DNA of 64,000 nt. Source: Pseudomonas bharatica CSV86 (GTDB taxonomy: Bacteria; Pseudomonadota; Gammaproteobacteria; Pseudomonadales; Pseudomonadaceae). A program made the translations under genes and the position numbers. Under the pieces are notes generated by a model. That model was not told where the DNA came from. It saw only the letters and a program-made list of their open reading frames with translations, and did not search any database. Below are positions 40,803 through 48,802 of this stretch, in pieces. The stretch covers positions 1,364,001-1,428,000 of the forward strand of contig NZ_AMWJ02000002.1 in the NCBI RefSeq assembly GCF_000319305.2. Reading direction: 5' to 3'. Positions within the stretch are counted from its first letter, which is position 1, and each line of letters begins with the position of its first letter.

Positions 40803-41813
40803 ATGTTGAGTTTCATTGCCCGGCGTCTGGGATTGCTGATCCCGACCTTTTTCGGCATTACCTTGCTGACCTTCGCCCTCATACGGCTCATACCGGGGGA
40901 CCCGGTGGAAGTGATGATGGGCGAGCGCAGGGTCGACCCTGAAATGCACGCACAGGCCATGGAACGGCTGGGCCTGAACAAGCCCTTGCCCGAGCAGTAC
41001 CTGGACTACATCGGCAAGCTGTCCCAGGGCGACCTCGGCGAATCGCTGCGCACCCGCGAAAGCGTGTGGCACGAGTTCCTCGCGCTGTTTCCCGCCACCC
41101 TCGAACTGGCCCTGGCGGCGCTGCTGTTCGCCGGGGTCATCGGCGTACTCGCCGGGGTCATCGCCGCGCTCAAGCGCGGTTCGCTGTTCGACCACGGGGT
41201 GATGGGCCTGTCCCTCACCGGCTATTCGATGCCGATCTTCTGGTGGGGCCTGATCCTGATCATGTTCTTCTCCGTGAGCCTGGGCTGGACTCCGGTTTCC
41301 GGGCGCATCGACCTGCTCTACGACATCGAGCCGAAGACCGGCTTCATGCTCATCGACACCCTGCTCGCCGATGAACCCGGCGCGTTCAAGGATGCGCTGA
41401 TGCACCTGATCCTGCCGGCCATCGTCCTGGGCACCATTCCCCTGGCGGTGATCGCGCGGATGACCCGTTCGTCGATGCTAGAAGTCCTGCGCGAGGACTA
41501 CATCCGCACCGCCAGGGCCAAGGGCCTGTCGCCGGCCCGGGTGGTCTTCGTCCACGGCCTGCGCAACGCGCTGATTCCGGTACTGACGGTGTTCGGCCTG
41601 CAGGTCGGCACCCTGCTCGCCGGTGCAGTGCTCACCGAAACCATCTTTTCCTGGCCGGGCATCGGCAAGTGGCTGATCGAAGCCATCGGCGCCCGTGACT
41701 ACCCCGTGGTCCAGAACGGCATCCTGCTGATCGCCTGCCTGGTCATCCTGGTCAACTTCGTCGTGGACATCCTCTACGGCCTGGCCAACCCACGCATCCG
41801 TCACCAGCGCTGA
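40803..41813 (+). CDS. dppB: dipeptide ABC transporter permease DppB
   Basis: A 336-residue inner-membrane permease with six helices and a large periplasmic loop. Typical N-terminal wording LIPTFFGITLLTFALIRLIPGDP and the EAA-loop region REDYIRTARAKGLSPARVVFVHGLRNAL (residues about 230-258) that docks to the ATPases. It pairs with DppC. Confidence 0.95.
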   Translation: MLSFIARRLGLLIPTFFGITLLTFALIRLIPGDPVEVMMGERRVDPEMHAQAMERLGLNKPLPEQYLDYIGKLSQGDLGESLRTRESVWHEFLALFPATLELALAALLFAGVIGVLAGVIAALKRGSLFDHGVMGLSLTGYSMPIFWWGLILIMFFSVSLGWTPVSGRIDLLYDIEPKTGFMLIDTLLADEPGAFKDALMHLILPAIVLGTIPLAVIARMTRSSMLEVLREDYIRTARAKGLSPARVVFVHGLRNALIPVLTVFGLQVGTLLAGAVLTETIFSWPGIGKWLIEAIGARDYPVVQNGILLIACLVILVNFVVDILYGLANPRIRHQR

Positions 41814-41823
41814 GGCCGCCGTC

Positions 41824-42741
41824 ATGAATACTCCCGCTCCAAACCCGGCTCCAGCCATCGACCAGAGCCTGCTCTACCCGTCGCCGTACAAGGAATTCTG
41901 GCAAGCCTTCTCGCGCAACAAGGGCGCGGTGGCCGGCCTGCTGTTCATGTGCCTGATCGTCTTCTGCGCGCTGTTCGCCCCCTGGGTCACGCCACACAGC
42001 CCCAGCGAGCAATACCGCGACTTCCTGCTGACCCCGCCGGTGTGGCTCGAAGGCGGCAACTGGCAGTTCATCCTCGGCACCGACGAACTGGGCCGCGACC
42101 TGCTCTCGCGGCTGATCCAGGGTTCGCGCCTGTCGCTGCTGATCGGCCTGTCGTCGGTACTCATTTCGCTGATCCCCGGGATCATCCTGGGCCTGCTGGC
42201 GGGCTTCTTCCCCAATGCCGTCGGTGCAGCGATCATGCGCCTGATGGACGTGATGCTGGCCCTGCCCTCGCTGCTGCTGGCCGTGGCCATCGTTGCCATC
42301 CTCGGCCCTGGCCTGGTCAATACCGTGATCGCCATCGCCATCGTCTCGCTGCCGTCGTACGTGCGCCTGACCCGCGCCGCGGTGATGGGCGAGCTGAACC
42401 GCGACTACGTCACCGCCGCCCGCCTGGCCGGCGCCAGCCTGCCGCGGCTGATGTTCGTCACCGTGCTGCCCAACTGCATGGCGCCGCTGATCGTGCAGGC
42501 CACCCTGAGTTTCTCCTCGGCGATCCTCGATGCCGCCGCGCTGGGCTTCCTCGGCCTGGGCGTGCAGCCGCCGACCCCGGAATGGGGAACCATGCTGGCC
42601 TCGGCCCGCGACTACATCGAACGTGCCTGGTGGGTCGTAAGCCTGCCGGGCCTGACCATTTTGCTCAGCGTGCTGGCAATCAACCTGATGGGCGACGGGC
42701 TGCGCGATGCGCTGGACCCGAAACTCAAGAATGCCGCCTGA
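41824..42741 (+). CDS. dppC: dipeptide ABC transporter permease DppC
   Basis: A 305-residue permease: N-terminal OppC helix (FWQAFSRNKGAVAGLLFM), LGTDELGRDLLSRLIQGSRL and the EAA loop NRDYVTAARLAGASLPRLMF. It begins 10 bases after dppB and ends 10 before dppD. Confidence 0.95.
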   Translation: MNTPAPNPAPAIDQSLLYPSPYKEFWQAFSRNKGAVAGLLFMCLIVFCALFAPWVTPHSPSEQYRDFLLTPPVWLEGGNWQFILGTDELGRDLLSRLIQGSRLSLLIGLSSVLISLIPGIILGLLAGFFPNAVGAAIMRLMDVMLALPSLLLAVAIVAILGPGLVNTVIAIAIVSLPSYVRLTRAAVMGELNRDYVTAARLAGASLPRLMFVTVLPNCMAPLIVQATLSFSSAILDAAALGFLGLGVQPPTPEWGTMLASARDYIERAWWVVSLPGLTILLSVLAINLMGDGLRDALDPKLKNAA

Positions 42742-42751
42742 GGAGAAGCCC

Positions 42752-43720
42752 ATGTCACTTCTGCAAATCCGCAATCTCAACGTGCGCTTCGGCGACGCCG
42801 ATGCCGTGCCGGTGGTGGACGGCCTCGACCTCGACGTGGACAAGGGCGAGGTGCTGGCCATCGTCGGCGAGTCCGGCTCCGGCAAATCGGTGACCATGAT
42901 GGCCCTGATGGGCCTGATCGACCCGCCCGGGCGCATCAGCGCCGACCAGCTCGGCTTCGACGGCAACGACATGCTCAGGATCAGCGGCCGCCAGCGGCGC
43001 AAGGTGGTCGGCAAGGACATTGCGATGGTCTTCCAGGACCCGATGACCGCCCTCAACCCCAGCTACACCGTGGGCTTCCAGATTGAGGAAGTGCTGCGCC
43101 AGCACCTCGGCCTGCGCGGCAAGGCCGCCCGCCAGCGTGCCCTGGAACTGCTGAGGAAGGTCGAGATCCCGGCTCCGGAAAGCCGCCTCGATGCCTATCC
43201 GCACCAGCTCTCCGGCGGCATGAGCCAGCGCGTGGCGATCGCCATGGCGATCGCCGGCGAGCCGAAGCTGCTGATCGCCGACGAACCCACCACCGCCTTG
43301 GACGTGACCATCCAGGCGCAGATCATGGAGTTGCTGCTGAACCTGCAGAAAGAGCGGGATATGGCCCTGATTCTTATCACCCACGACCTCGCCGTCGTCG
43401 CCGAAACCGCCCGGCGGGTCTGCGTGATGTACGCTGGCCAGGCCGTGGAGGTGGGCCAGGTGCCGCAGCTGTTCGATGTGCCGGCCCATCCCTACAGCGA
43501 AGCGCTGCTCAAGGCCATTCCCGAGCACAGCCTGGGCGCCGAGCGCCTGGCCACCCTGCCCGGCATCGTCCCCGGGCGCTATGACCGGCCCACCGGCTGC
43601 CTGCTCTCGCCGCGCTGCCCTTACGTGCGCGACAACTGCCGCCAGCAACGTCCCGGTCTCGATCCCCAGGCCCACAGCCTGGCCCGCTGCTTCTACCCGC
43701 TGAACCAGGAGGTGGCGTGA
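42752..43720 (+). CDS. dppD: dipeptide ABC transporter ATP-binding protein DppD
   Basis: A 322-residue ATPase. Walker A GESGSGKS at about 40-47, QDPMTALNPSYTVG, signature LSGGMSQRV and Walker B LLIADEPT. The C-terminal Cys-rich region (GCLLSPRCPYVRDNC) is that of Fe-S-like oligopeptide ATPases. Start at 42752 follows AGGAG by 6 bases; an upstream frame extension overlaps dppC and is discarded. Confidence 0.95.
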   Translation: MSLLQIRNLNVRFGDADAVPVVDGLDLDVDKGEVLAIVGESGSGKSVTMMALMGLIDPPGRISADQLGFDGNDMLRISGRQRRKVVGKDIAMVFQDPMTALNPSYTVGFQIEEVLRQHLGLRGKAARQRALELLRKVEIPAPESRLDAYPHQLSGGMSQRVAIAMAIAGEPKLLIADEPTTALDVTIQAQIMELLLNLQKERDMALILITHDLAVVAETARRVCVMYAGQAVEVGQVPQLFDVPAHPYSEALLKAIPEHSLGAERLATLPGIVPGRYDRPTGCLLSPRCPYVRDNCRQQRPGLDPQAHSLARCFYPLNQEVA

Positions 43721-44688
43721 TGAGCGTTGTCCTGACCGCACGTGAGCTGACCCGTCACTACGAAGTCTCCCGGGGCCTGTTCAAGGGCCACGCCACGGTC
43801 CGCGCGCTGAACGGCGTGTCGTTCGAGCTGGAAGCCGGCAGGACCCTGGCCGTGGTCGGCGAGTCCGGCTGCGGCAAGTCCACCCTGGCCCGGGCCCTGA
43901 CCCTGATCGAGGAGCCGTCGTCCGGCTCGCTGCAGATCGCCGGGCAGGAGGTCAACGGCGCCAGCAAGCGCGAGCGCAAGCAGTTGCGCCGCGATGTGCA
44001 GATGGTCTTCCAGAGCCCGTATGCCTCGCTCAACCCACGGCAGAAAATCGGTGACCAACTGGCCGAGCCGCTGCTGATCAACACCTCGTTGTCCAAGGAA
44101 CAGCGGCGGGAAAAGGTCCAGGCCATGATGCAGCAGGTCGGCCTGCGCCCCGAGCACTACCAGCGCTACCCGCACATGTTCTCAGGGGGCCAGCGCCAGC
44201 GTATCGCCCTGGCCCGGGCCATGATGCTGCAACCGAAGGTGCTGGTGGCGGACGAGCCCACCTCGGCCCTGGACGTGTCGATCCAGGCCCAGGTACTCAA
44301 CCTGTTCATGGACCTGCAAAAGGAGTTCAACACCGCCTACGTGTTCATCTCGCACAACCTGGCGGTAGTGCGGCATGTCGCGGACGAGGTGCTGGTGATG
44401 TATCTCGGCCGGCCGGCGGAAATGGGGCCGAAGGAGGCGATCTACGAGAAGCCGCTGCACCCCTATACCCAGGCGCTGCTGTCGGCGACACCGACGATTC
44501 ATCCGGATCCGTCCAAGCCTAAGATCAGGATTGCCGGAGAATTGCCCAACCCGCTGAATCCGCCGGATGGCTGCGCGTTCCACAAGCGTTGTCCGTATGC
44601 GACGGAACGCTGTGCGAAGGAAGTGCCGGCGTTTCGCAGGGTAGAAACCAGGCAGGTGGCCTGCCATTACGCCGAGCAGTTCCTTTGA
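43720..44688 (+). CDS. dppF: dipeptide ABC transporter ATP-binding protein DppF
   Basis: A 322-residue partner ATPase of DppD. Walker A GESGCGKS, QSPYASLNPRQKIG, signature FSGGQRQRI, Walker B VLVADEPTSALDVS and C-terminal GCAFHKRCPYATERC. The ATG at 43720 overlaps the dppD stop (TGATG) and has AGGAGG eight bases upstream; a GTG one codon earlier (43717) is possible. Last gene of the cluster. Confidence 0.95.
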   Translation: MSVVLTARELTRHYEVSRGLFKGHATVRALNGVSFELEAGRTLAVVGESGCGKSTLARALTLIEEPSSGSLQIAGQEVNGASKRERKQLRRDVQMVFQSPYASLNPRQKIGDQLAEPLLINTSLSKEQRREKVQAMMQQVGLRPEHYQRYPHMFSGGQRQRIALARAMMLQPKVLVADEPTSALDVSIQAQVLNLFMDLQKEFNTAYVFISHNLAVVRHVADEVLVMYLGRPAEMGPKEAIYEKPLHPYTQALLSATPTIHPDPSKPKIRIAGELPNPLNPPDGCAFHKRCPYATERCAKEVPAFRRVETRQVACHYAEQFL

Positions 44689-44703
44689 CCTGACAACACA
44701 AAA

Positions 44704-44797
44704 CCCTGTGGGGGCTGGCTTGCCAGCGATGAGGCCCGACCTGACAACCTCTTCGTCAGTGCCGGCCAAATCGCTGGCAAGCCAGCTCCCACAGGGT
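44704..44797. repeat. widely spaced inverted REP pair after dppF
   Basis: Left unit CCCTGTGGGGGCTGGCTTGCC (one G variant) and right inverse TCGCTGGCAAGCCAGCTCCC about 30 bases apart, between convergent dppF and the small membrane-peptide gene. Confidence 0.9.
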
Positions 44798-44803
44798 CGG
44801 TGT

Positions 44804-44878
44804 TCAATGCATGAACAGCGCGATCAGGATGATCACAGGAATCGGTACACCCAGGAACCACAGCAGTAATGAACGCAT
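44804..44878 (-). CDS. 24-residue hydrophobic membrane peptide
   Basis: A short gene: ATG at 44878, stop at 44804-44806, with AGGAGAG about 6 bases upstream. The product begins MRSLLLWFLGVPIPV and is one hydrophobic helix ending in Met-His. It lies 18 bases after the end of the membrane-protein gene at 44897-45796, same strand, so they are probably co-transcribed. I recall similar short LLLW-GVPIP peptides in other proteobacteria, without known function. The clean RBS and tight spacing are the reasons to call it. Confidence 0.7.
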   Translation of the reverse strand: MRSLLLWFLGVPIPVIILIALFMH

Positions 44879-44896
44879 GATGTCTCTCCTCTTATC

Positions 44897-45796
44897 TCAA
44901 CGAATCGGCGCAGTCCGGGCCACATAACCCGCACCGTCTACTTCAACCCATTGCACCTGGTCGCGACGACGACCGCCATACAGCGCCGCCAGGCTGGCGA
45001 AGAACGCCCCGCACAGCAGACCGACAAAGGTCCACAGCGCCGTCCAGGCCGCCGCTTTCGCTGCTGCATCCGCCACCTGCTTGGCCTGCACCTTGGCCTG
45101 TTGAACCTGCGCGAATACCTGGTCCACGCGGGCTTCGGCCTCGGCCTGGGTCAGGCGGGTCCGCTGCGCTACCAGTTGCGCCAGGTAAGCACGGTCTTCC
45201 GGCACCAGGCTGTCATCGACGATGGCCCGCCCGAGAATCCGCGCCGCCACGGCATTGGCTGCGTCATCGCTGACCGGGGCCGGGCCTTCGCTGCGGAACA
45301 GGGTGTCGACGAAGTACCCCATCGGATCGGCATCGTTGTTATTGCTGGCTGAGGCACTGACCGCAGTGGCCCCGGCCGTAGCAGCGGTGTGCGCACCGGC
45401 ACTGGCCAGGCTGCCCGCCGTGCCCAGCACCATCGCCGCCGTGATCAGCGTGGCCACGGCCCAGGCCAGGAAGCCATGGGCGGTGTCGCGGAAGTACACC
45501 TCGTCAGCGTGCAGGCTGGCCCACTTCACCCGCAGCCGACCGGCGATGTAGCCACCGAAGCCGGAGGCGATGATCTGGGTCAGCAACAGCCAGACGATGG
45601 TCGAGATGCCCAGCGCCTTGGCGCTGGCGCCCTCGTCGGCCCAGGGCGAGGTGGCGGCGAAGCCGAGACCTGCGCCGAGCACGACGAGAATCAATGACAA
45701 CGCCGCAGCAGCTGCGGCCCCGGCGAAAATCGCCGCCCAGGACACGCCCGAACGATTCGGGATATCGACAGCGGGTGAATAGTCGTTGGTGATCAT
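44897..45796 (-). CDS. conserved membrane protein of unknown function, four helices
   Basis: Start at 45796 (MITNDYSPAVD), with GGAGAGG about 6 bases upstream; the frame is open further up but lacks an RBS and runs through a REP. The 299-residue product has predicted helices near 15-42, 60-85, 103-125 and 250-285, the first Ala/Gly-rich (GAAAAAALSLILVVLGAGLG). Between the third and fourth is a roughly 110-residue Ala/Gln-rich soluble stretch, probably helical (RLTQAEAEARVDQVFAQVQQ). The charged segment HADEVYFRDTAHGFLAWA is striking. I do not recognise a named family. Confidence 0.82.
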   Translation of the reverse strand: MITNDYSPAVDIPNRSGVSWAAIFAGAAAAAALSLILVVLGAGLGFAATSPWADEGASAKALGISTIVWLLLTQIIASGFGGYIAGRLRVKWASLHADEVYFRDTAHGFLAWAVATLITAAMVLGTAGSLASAGAHTAATAGATAVSASASNNNDADPMGYFVDTLFRSEGPAPVSDDAANAVAARILGRAIVDDSLVPEDRAYLAQLVAQRTRLTQAEAEARVDQVFAQVQQAKVQAKQVADAAAKAAAWTALWTFVGLLCGAFFASLAALYGGRRRDQVQWVEVDGAGYVARTAPIR

Positions 45797-45972
45797 GTAT
45801 GCCTCTCCGGTGAGCAAAGGGTCCTTTGACGGGAGGGGAGGTGCAGCGGGCGTGCCAAATGTTTCCAATGATGACAGGCAATGAAACCGGGGGTTTGGCG
45901 GAAGATCGACGTCTGAGGACCGTGCAAAATGCGGGAAAGCCGTTCCGACAGATGGCTTTCTGCAATATTCAC

Positions 45973-46077
45973 CGGCCTCATCGCTGCGGTGCGGCGGTCC
46001 GACAAGCCAGCTCACACAGGTTCAGCGGTGCACATAGATCCCTGTAGGAGCTGGCTTGCCAGCGATGAGGCCCTCAA
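45973..46077. repeat. inverted REP pair with variant left flank, upstream of the AraC gene
   Basis: The left unit has the alternative flank TCATCGCTGCGGTGCGGCGG then TCCGACAAGCCAGCTCACAC; the right unit CCTGTAGGAGCTGGCTTGCC carries the standard AGCGATGAGGCCCTCA flank. It ends only about 13 bases before the AraC ATG, an unusual place for a REP (divergent gap). Confidence 0.88.
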
Positions 46078-46090
46078 GCACTATCCAAAA

Positions 46091-46894
46091 ATGACTTCCC
46101 TCCCCGACGGCCCCAGCCAGACCCCGATCACAGCCGACACCGTCCTGCGCTACCACCATTGCTGGATGCGCCGCGACCTCGACGGGGTGATGGCGCTGTA
46201 TCACCCGGACGTCGAGTACCACGACTTTTTCCAGAACCGCGTTCTCGACTACAGCGAGCTGCGCGACTATGTGCGGGTGTGCCTGCCCCACCAGGACGGC
46301 GAGGACATCGTCCACGGCGACCGCATCCGCGTCGATGGCTGTACCGCCTTCATCCAGTACCAGGTCACGGTTCGAGGTGGCGAGGGCCTGGTGGCCTTCC
46401 ACGCCAGCGAGGCGATCACGGTCAAGGATGGCCTGATCTGGCGGGTCAACGAATACGCCACGCTGGTCCAGCAGAACGTCAAAGGTACACGGCCCTCGGG
46501 CCCGCGCCCGGCGACCAGCCGCCTCGGCCTGTCGCCTCGCCAGCTACGTACCATGGCCCAGGACCTGGAGCACTATTTCCAGCGCCAGCGGCCCTACCTC
46601 GACCCGGAACTGGACCTGCAACGGGTGGCGAAGGAAAGCGGCTATAGCCGCAACCAGATTTCCTACCTGCTCAACCAGGTCCTTGGCCAGAGCTTCTACC
46701 GCTACGTCAACCAGGCCCGACTGCACCATCTGCTCGGTCGCCTGGACAGCACCACCGCCAGTGCCACCGTCGATGAGCTGGCTTTCAACGCCGGTTTCAA
46801 CTCGCTCTCGGCCTTCTACAAGTGTTTCCGCGAGCATACCGGCCTGTCGCCCAAGGCCTACGTGAAGCAAATTTCCCTGCGTGCACGCACGTAG
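46091..46894 (+). CDS. AraC-family regulator with N-terminal SnoaL-like domain
   Basis: A 267-residue protein: residues about 12-130 look like a SnoaL/NTF2-like barrel (YHHCWMRRDLDGVMALYHPD, FHASEAITVKDGLIWRVNEY) and residues about 165-265 hold two AraC helix-turn-helix units (LQRVAKESGYSRNQISYLLN; VDELAFNAGFNSLSAFYKCF). The barrel probably binds a small ligand. No clear RBS precedes the ATG; a REP element sits just upstream. It likely controls the FAD oxidase-cupin-binding protein genes that follow (inference from position). Confidence 0.87.
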   Translation: MTSLPDGPSQTPITADTVLRYHHCWMRRDLDGVMALYHPDVEYHDFFQNRVLDYSELRDYVRVCLPHQDGEDIVHGDRIRVDGCTAFIQYQVTVRGGEGLVAFHASEAITVKDGLIWRVNEYATLVQQNVKGTRPSGPRPATSRLGLSPRQLRTMAQDLEHYFQRQRPYLDPELDLQRVAKESGYSRNQISYLLNQVLGQSFYRYVNQARLHHLLGRLDSTTASATVDELAFNAGFNSLSAFYKCFREHTGLSPKAYVKQISLRART

Positions 46895-46957
46895 GACAGC
46901 CCGCCTTGCCCGCCACTAGGATCGGCTCCAGACCTTTACCGATGTGGAGCAGCACCG

Positions 46958-48364
46958 ATGCAAGCCTGGCGCACGATCAGCCTGTGGATGGACCAGCTCG
47001 ACGAATCGATCGAGCCGCGCCCGGCATTGAGCCAGGACCTGGATGTCGATGTGTGCATCATCGGTGCCGGCTACACCGGGCTGTGGACCGCGTACTACCT
47101 CAAGCAGCAGGCGCCGCACCTGAACATCGCCATCATCGAGGCGAAGTTCGCCGGCTTCGGCGCCTCGGGGCGCAATGGCGGCTGGCTGATGGGCAACCTG
47201 CTCGGCGAAGACCGCCTGCTTGCCACGTTGTCCCCGCACCAACGCCGGGACAGTATCGACCTGCTCCACGACATCCCCGACGAGGCCCGCCGCGTACTCG
47301 ACCGCGAAGGCATCGACTGCGACTACCGCAAGGGTGGCGTGCTGTACTGCGCAGCGCGCTACCCGGAGCAGGAGCGAAGCCTGCGCGGCTGGCTCGATGA
47401 TCTTTATCGCCAGGGCATGACCGCCGACGACTACCGCTGGCTGCGCCCCGAAGAACTGGACGGCCAGTTGCGCGTCAGCAATGCCTACGGCGCGATCTAC
47501 AGCCCGCACACCGCGACCATCCAGCCGGCGAAGCTCGCCCGCGGCCTGGCCCGGGCGGTGGAACAGCTCGGCGTACCGATCTACGAGAACACCCCGGCCA
47601 TCGACTGGAACCCCGGCCAGGTGCGCACTCCGCAAGCCCGCATCCGCAGTCACTGGGTAGTGCCTGCCGTGGAAGGCTATGCCGTCAGCCTGCCACCGCT
47701 GGGCAAGCACCAATTGCCGGTGCAGAGCCTGCTGGTGGCCACCGAACCATTGAGCGACTCGCAATGGGACGAGATCGGTCTCAAGGAAGGCCAGGCGTTC
47801 AGCGAGAACAGCCGCCAGGTCACCTACGGCCAGCGCACCCGGGACAACCGCCTGGTATTCGGCGCCCGCGGTGGTTATCGCTTCGGCGGGCGTCTGCGCG
47901 AAGACTTCAGCCTGAGCCACGATGAAATCGAACTGCGCCGCTACCTGTTCAGCGAACTGTTCCCGCAATTGAAGAACGTGCGCATCAGCCATTCCTGGGG
48001 CGGCAACCTGGGCATGGCGCGGCGCTTCCGCCCGCACATGCTTTGCGATCGCCAGCGCGGCATCGCCCTGGCCGGTGGCTACGGCGGCGAAGGGGTCGGG
48101 GCTACCAACCTCGGCGGGCGCACCCTGGCCGCGCTGATTCTCGGCCAGCACAACGCCCTCACCGCCCAGCCCTGGGTCCACGACAACCGTGCACTGTCCA
48201 GCCTCGCCAGCTGGCCGCCGGAGCCGTGCCGCTGGCTCGGCTACAACGCCATCATCCAGAGCTTCGTCTTCGAGGACCGCACCCTCGCCAGCCCGGCCAG
48301 CCCGCCATGGCGCCGGCGCATGGCCGGAGCGCTCGCGGATTTCATGCAGGGCTTCATGAACTGA
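46958..48364 (+). CDS. FAD-dependent amine oxidoreductase (DAO/PuuB-like)
   Basis: A 468-residue DAO-superfamily flavoprotein, cytoplasmic. N-terminal dinucleotide fold GAGYTG at 36-41, then EAKFAGFGASGRNGGWLMG, where the Gly/Ser loop resembles gamma-glutamylputrescine oxidase. The C-terminal FAD contact is GGYGGEGVGATNLGGR. Likely oxidises an amine or polyamine conjugate; the substrate is unproven. It follows the AraC gene by 63 bases and precedes the cupin gene by 40. Confidence 0.85.
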   Translation: MQAWRTISLWMDQLDESIEPRPALSQDLDVDVCIIGAGYTGLWTAYYLKQQAPHLNIAIIEAKFAGFGASGRNGGWLMGNLLGEDRLLATLSPHQRRDSIDLLHDIPDEARRVLDREGIDCDYRKGGVLYCAARYPEQERSLRGWLDDLYRQGMTADDYRWLRPEELDGQLRVSNAYGAIYSPHTATIQPAKLARGLARAVEQLGVPIYENTPAIDWNPGQVRTPQARIRSHWVVPAVEGYAVSLPPLGKHQLPVQSLLVATEPLSDSQWDEIGLKEGQAFSENSRQVTYGQRTRDNRLVFGARGGYRFGGRLREDFSLSHDEIELRRYLFSELFPQLKNVRISHSWGGNLGMARRFRPHMLCDRQRGIALAGGYGGEGVGATNLGGRTLAALILGQHNALTAQPWVHDNRALSSLASWPPEPCRWLGYNAIIQSFVFEDRTLASPASPPWRRRMAGALADFMQGFMN

Positions 48365-48404
48365 ACCTCATCAACTGAATCACCCGACAGAGGAACCCGC
48401 GGTC

Positions 48405-48746
48405 ATGAGCATCACCCAGTTCAAACACACCGACAGCGTCGCCCTGGAAACCTCCAGCCCGGTCGCCGTACCCCTTGGCGAGCCCGTCGCGGTGACCTCG
48501 GTCACCTGCGTCGAACGCAGCGACGGGGTGGAAACCGGCATCTGGGAATGCACGCCGGGACGCTGGCGGCGGCAGATCGTGCAACAGGAGTTCTGCCATT
48601 TAACCAAGGGCCGCTGCACCTTCACCCCCGACGGCGGCGAGCCCCTTGTCATAGAAGCCGGAGATGCACTGATGCTACCGGCCAACAGCACCGGAATCTG
48701 GGATATCCAGGAAACGGTGCGCAAGACCTACGTGTTGATTTTCTGA
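48405..48746 (+). CDS. cupin domain protein (DUF861 type)
   Basis: A 113-residue single-domain beta-barrel. Core motif CTPGRWRRQIVQQEFCHLTKG then DALMLPANSTGIWDIQETVRKTYV, each in short form here. Members of this group act as sugar/ureidoglycolate-like enzymes or accessory proteins; the usual His-rich metal site is incomplete. It sits between an FAD oxidase and a polyamine-type binding protein, so an amine-catabolic accessory role is plausible. Confidence 0.83.
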   Translation: MSITQFKHTDSVALETSSPVAVPLGEPVAVTSVTCVERSDGVETGIWECTPGRWRRQIVQQEFCHLTKGRCTFTPDGGEPLVIEAGDALMLPANSTGIWDIQETVRKTYVLIF

Positions 48747-48802
48747 TCCCGCTGATCGCCTGCTGCCTTCGATAACAACAGCTAGAGAAAGGTAACCCGG
48801 AC

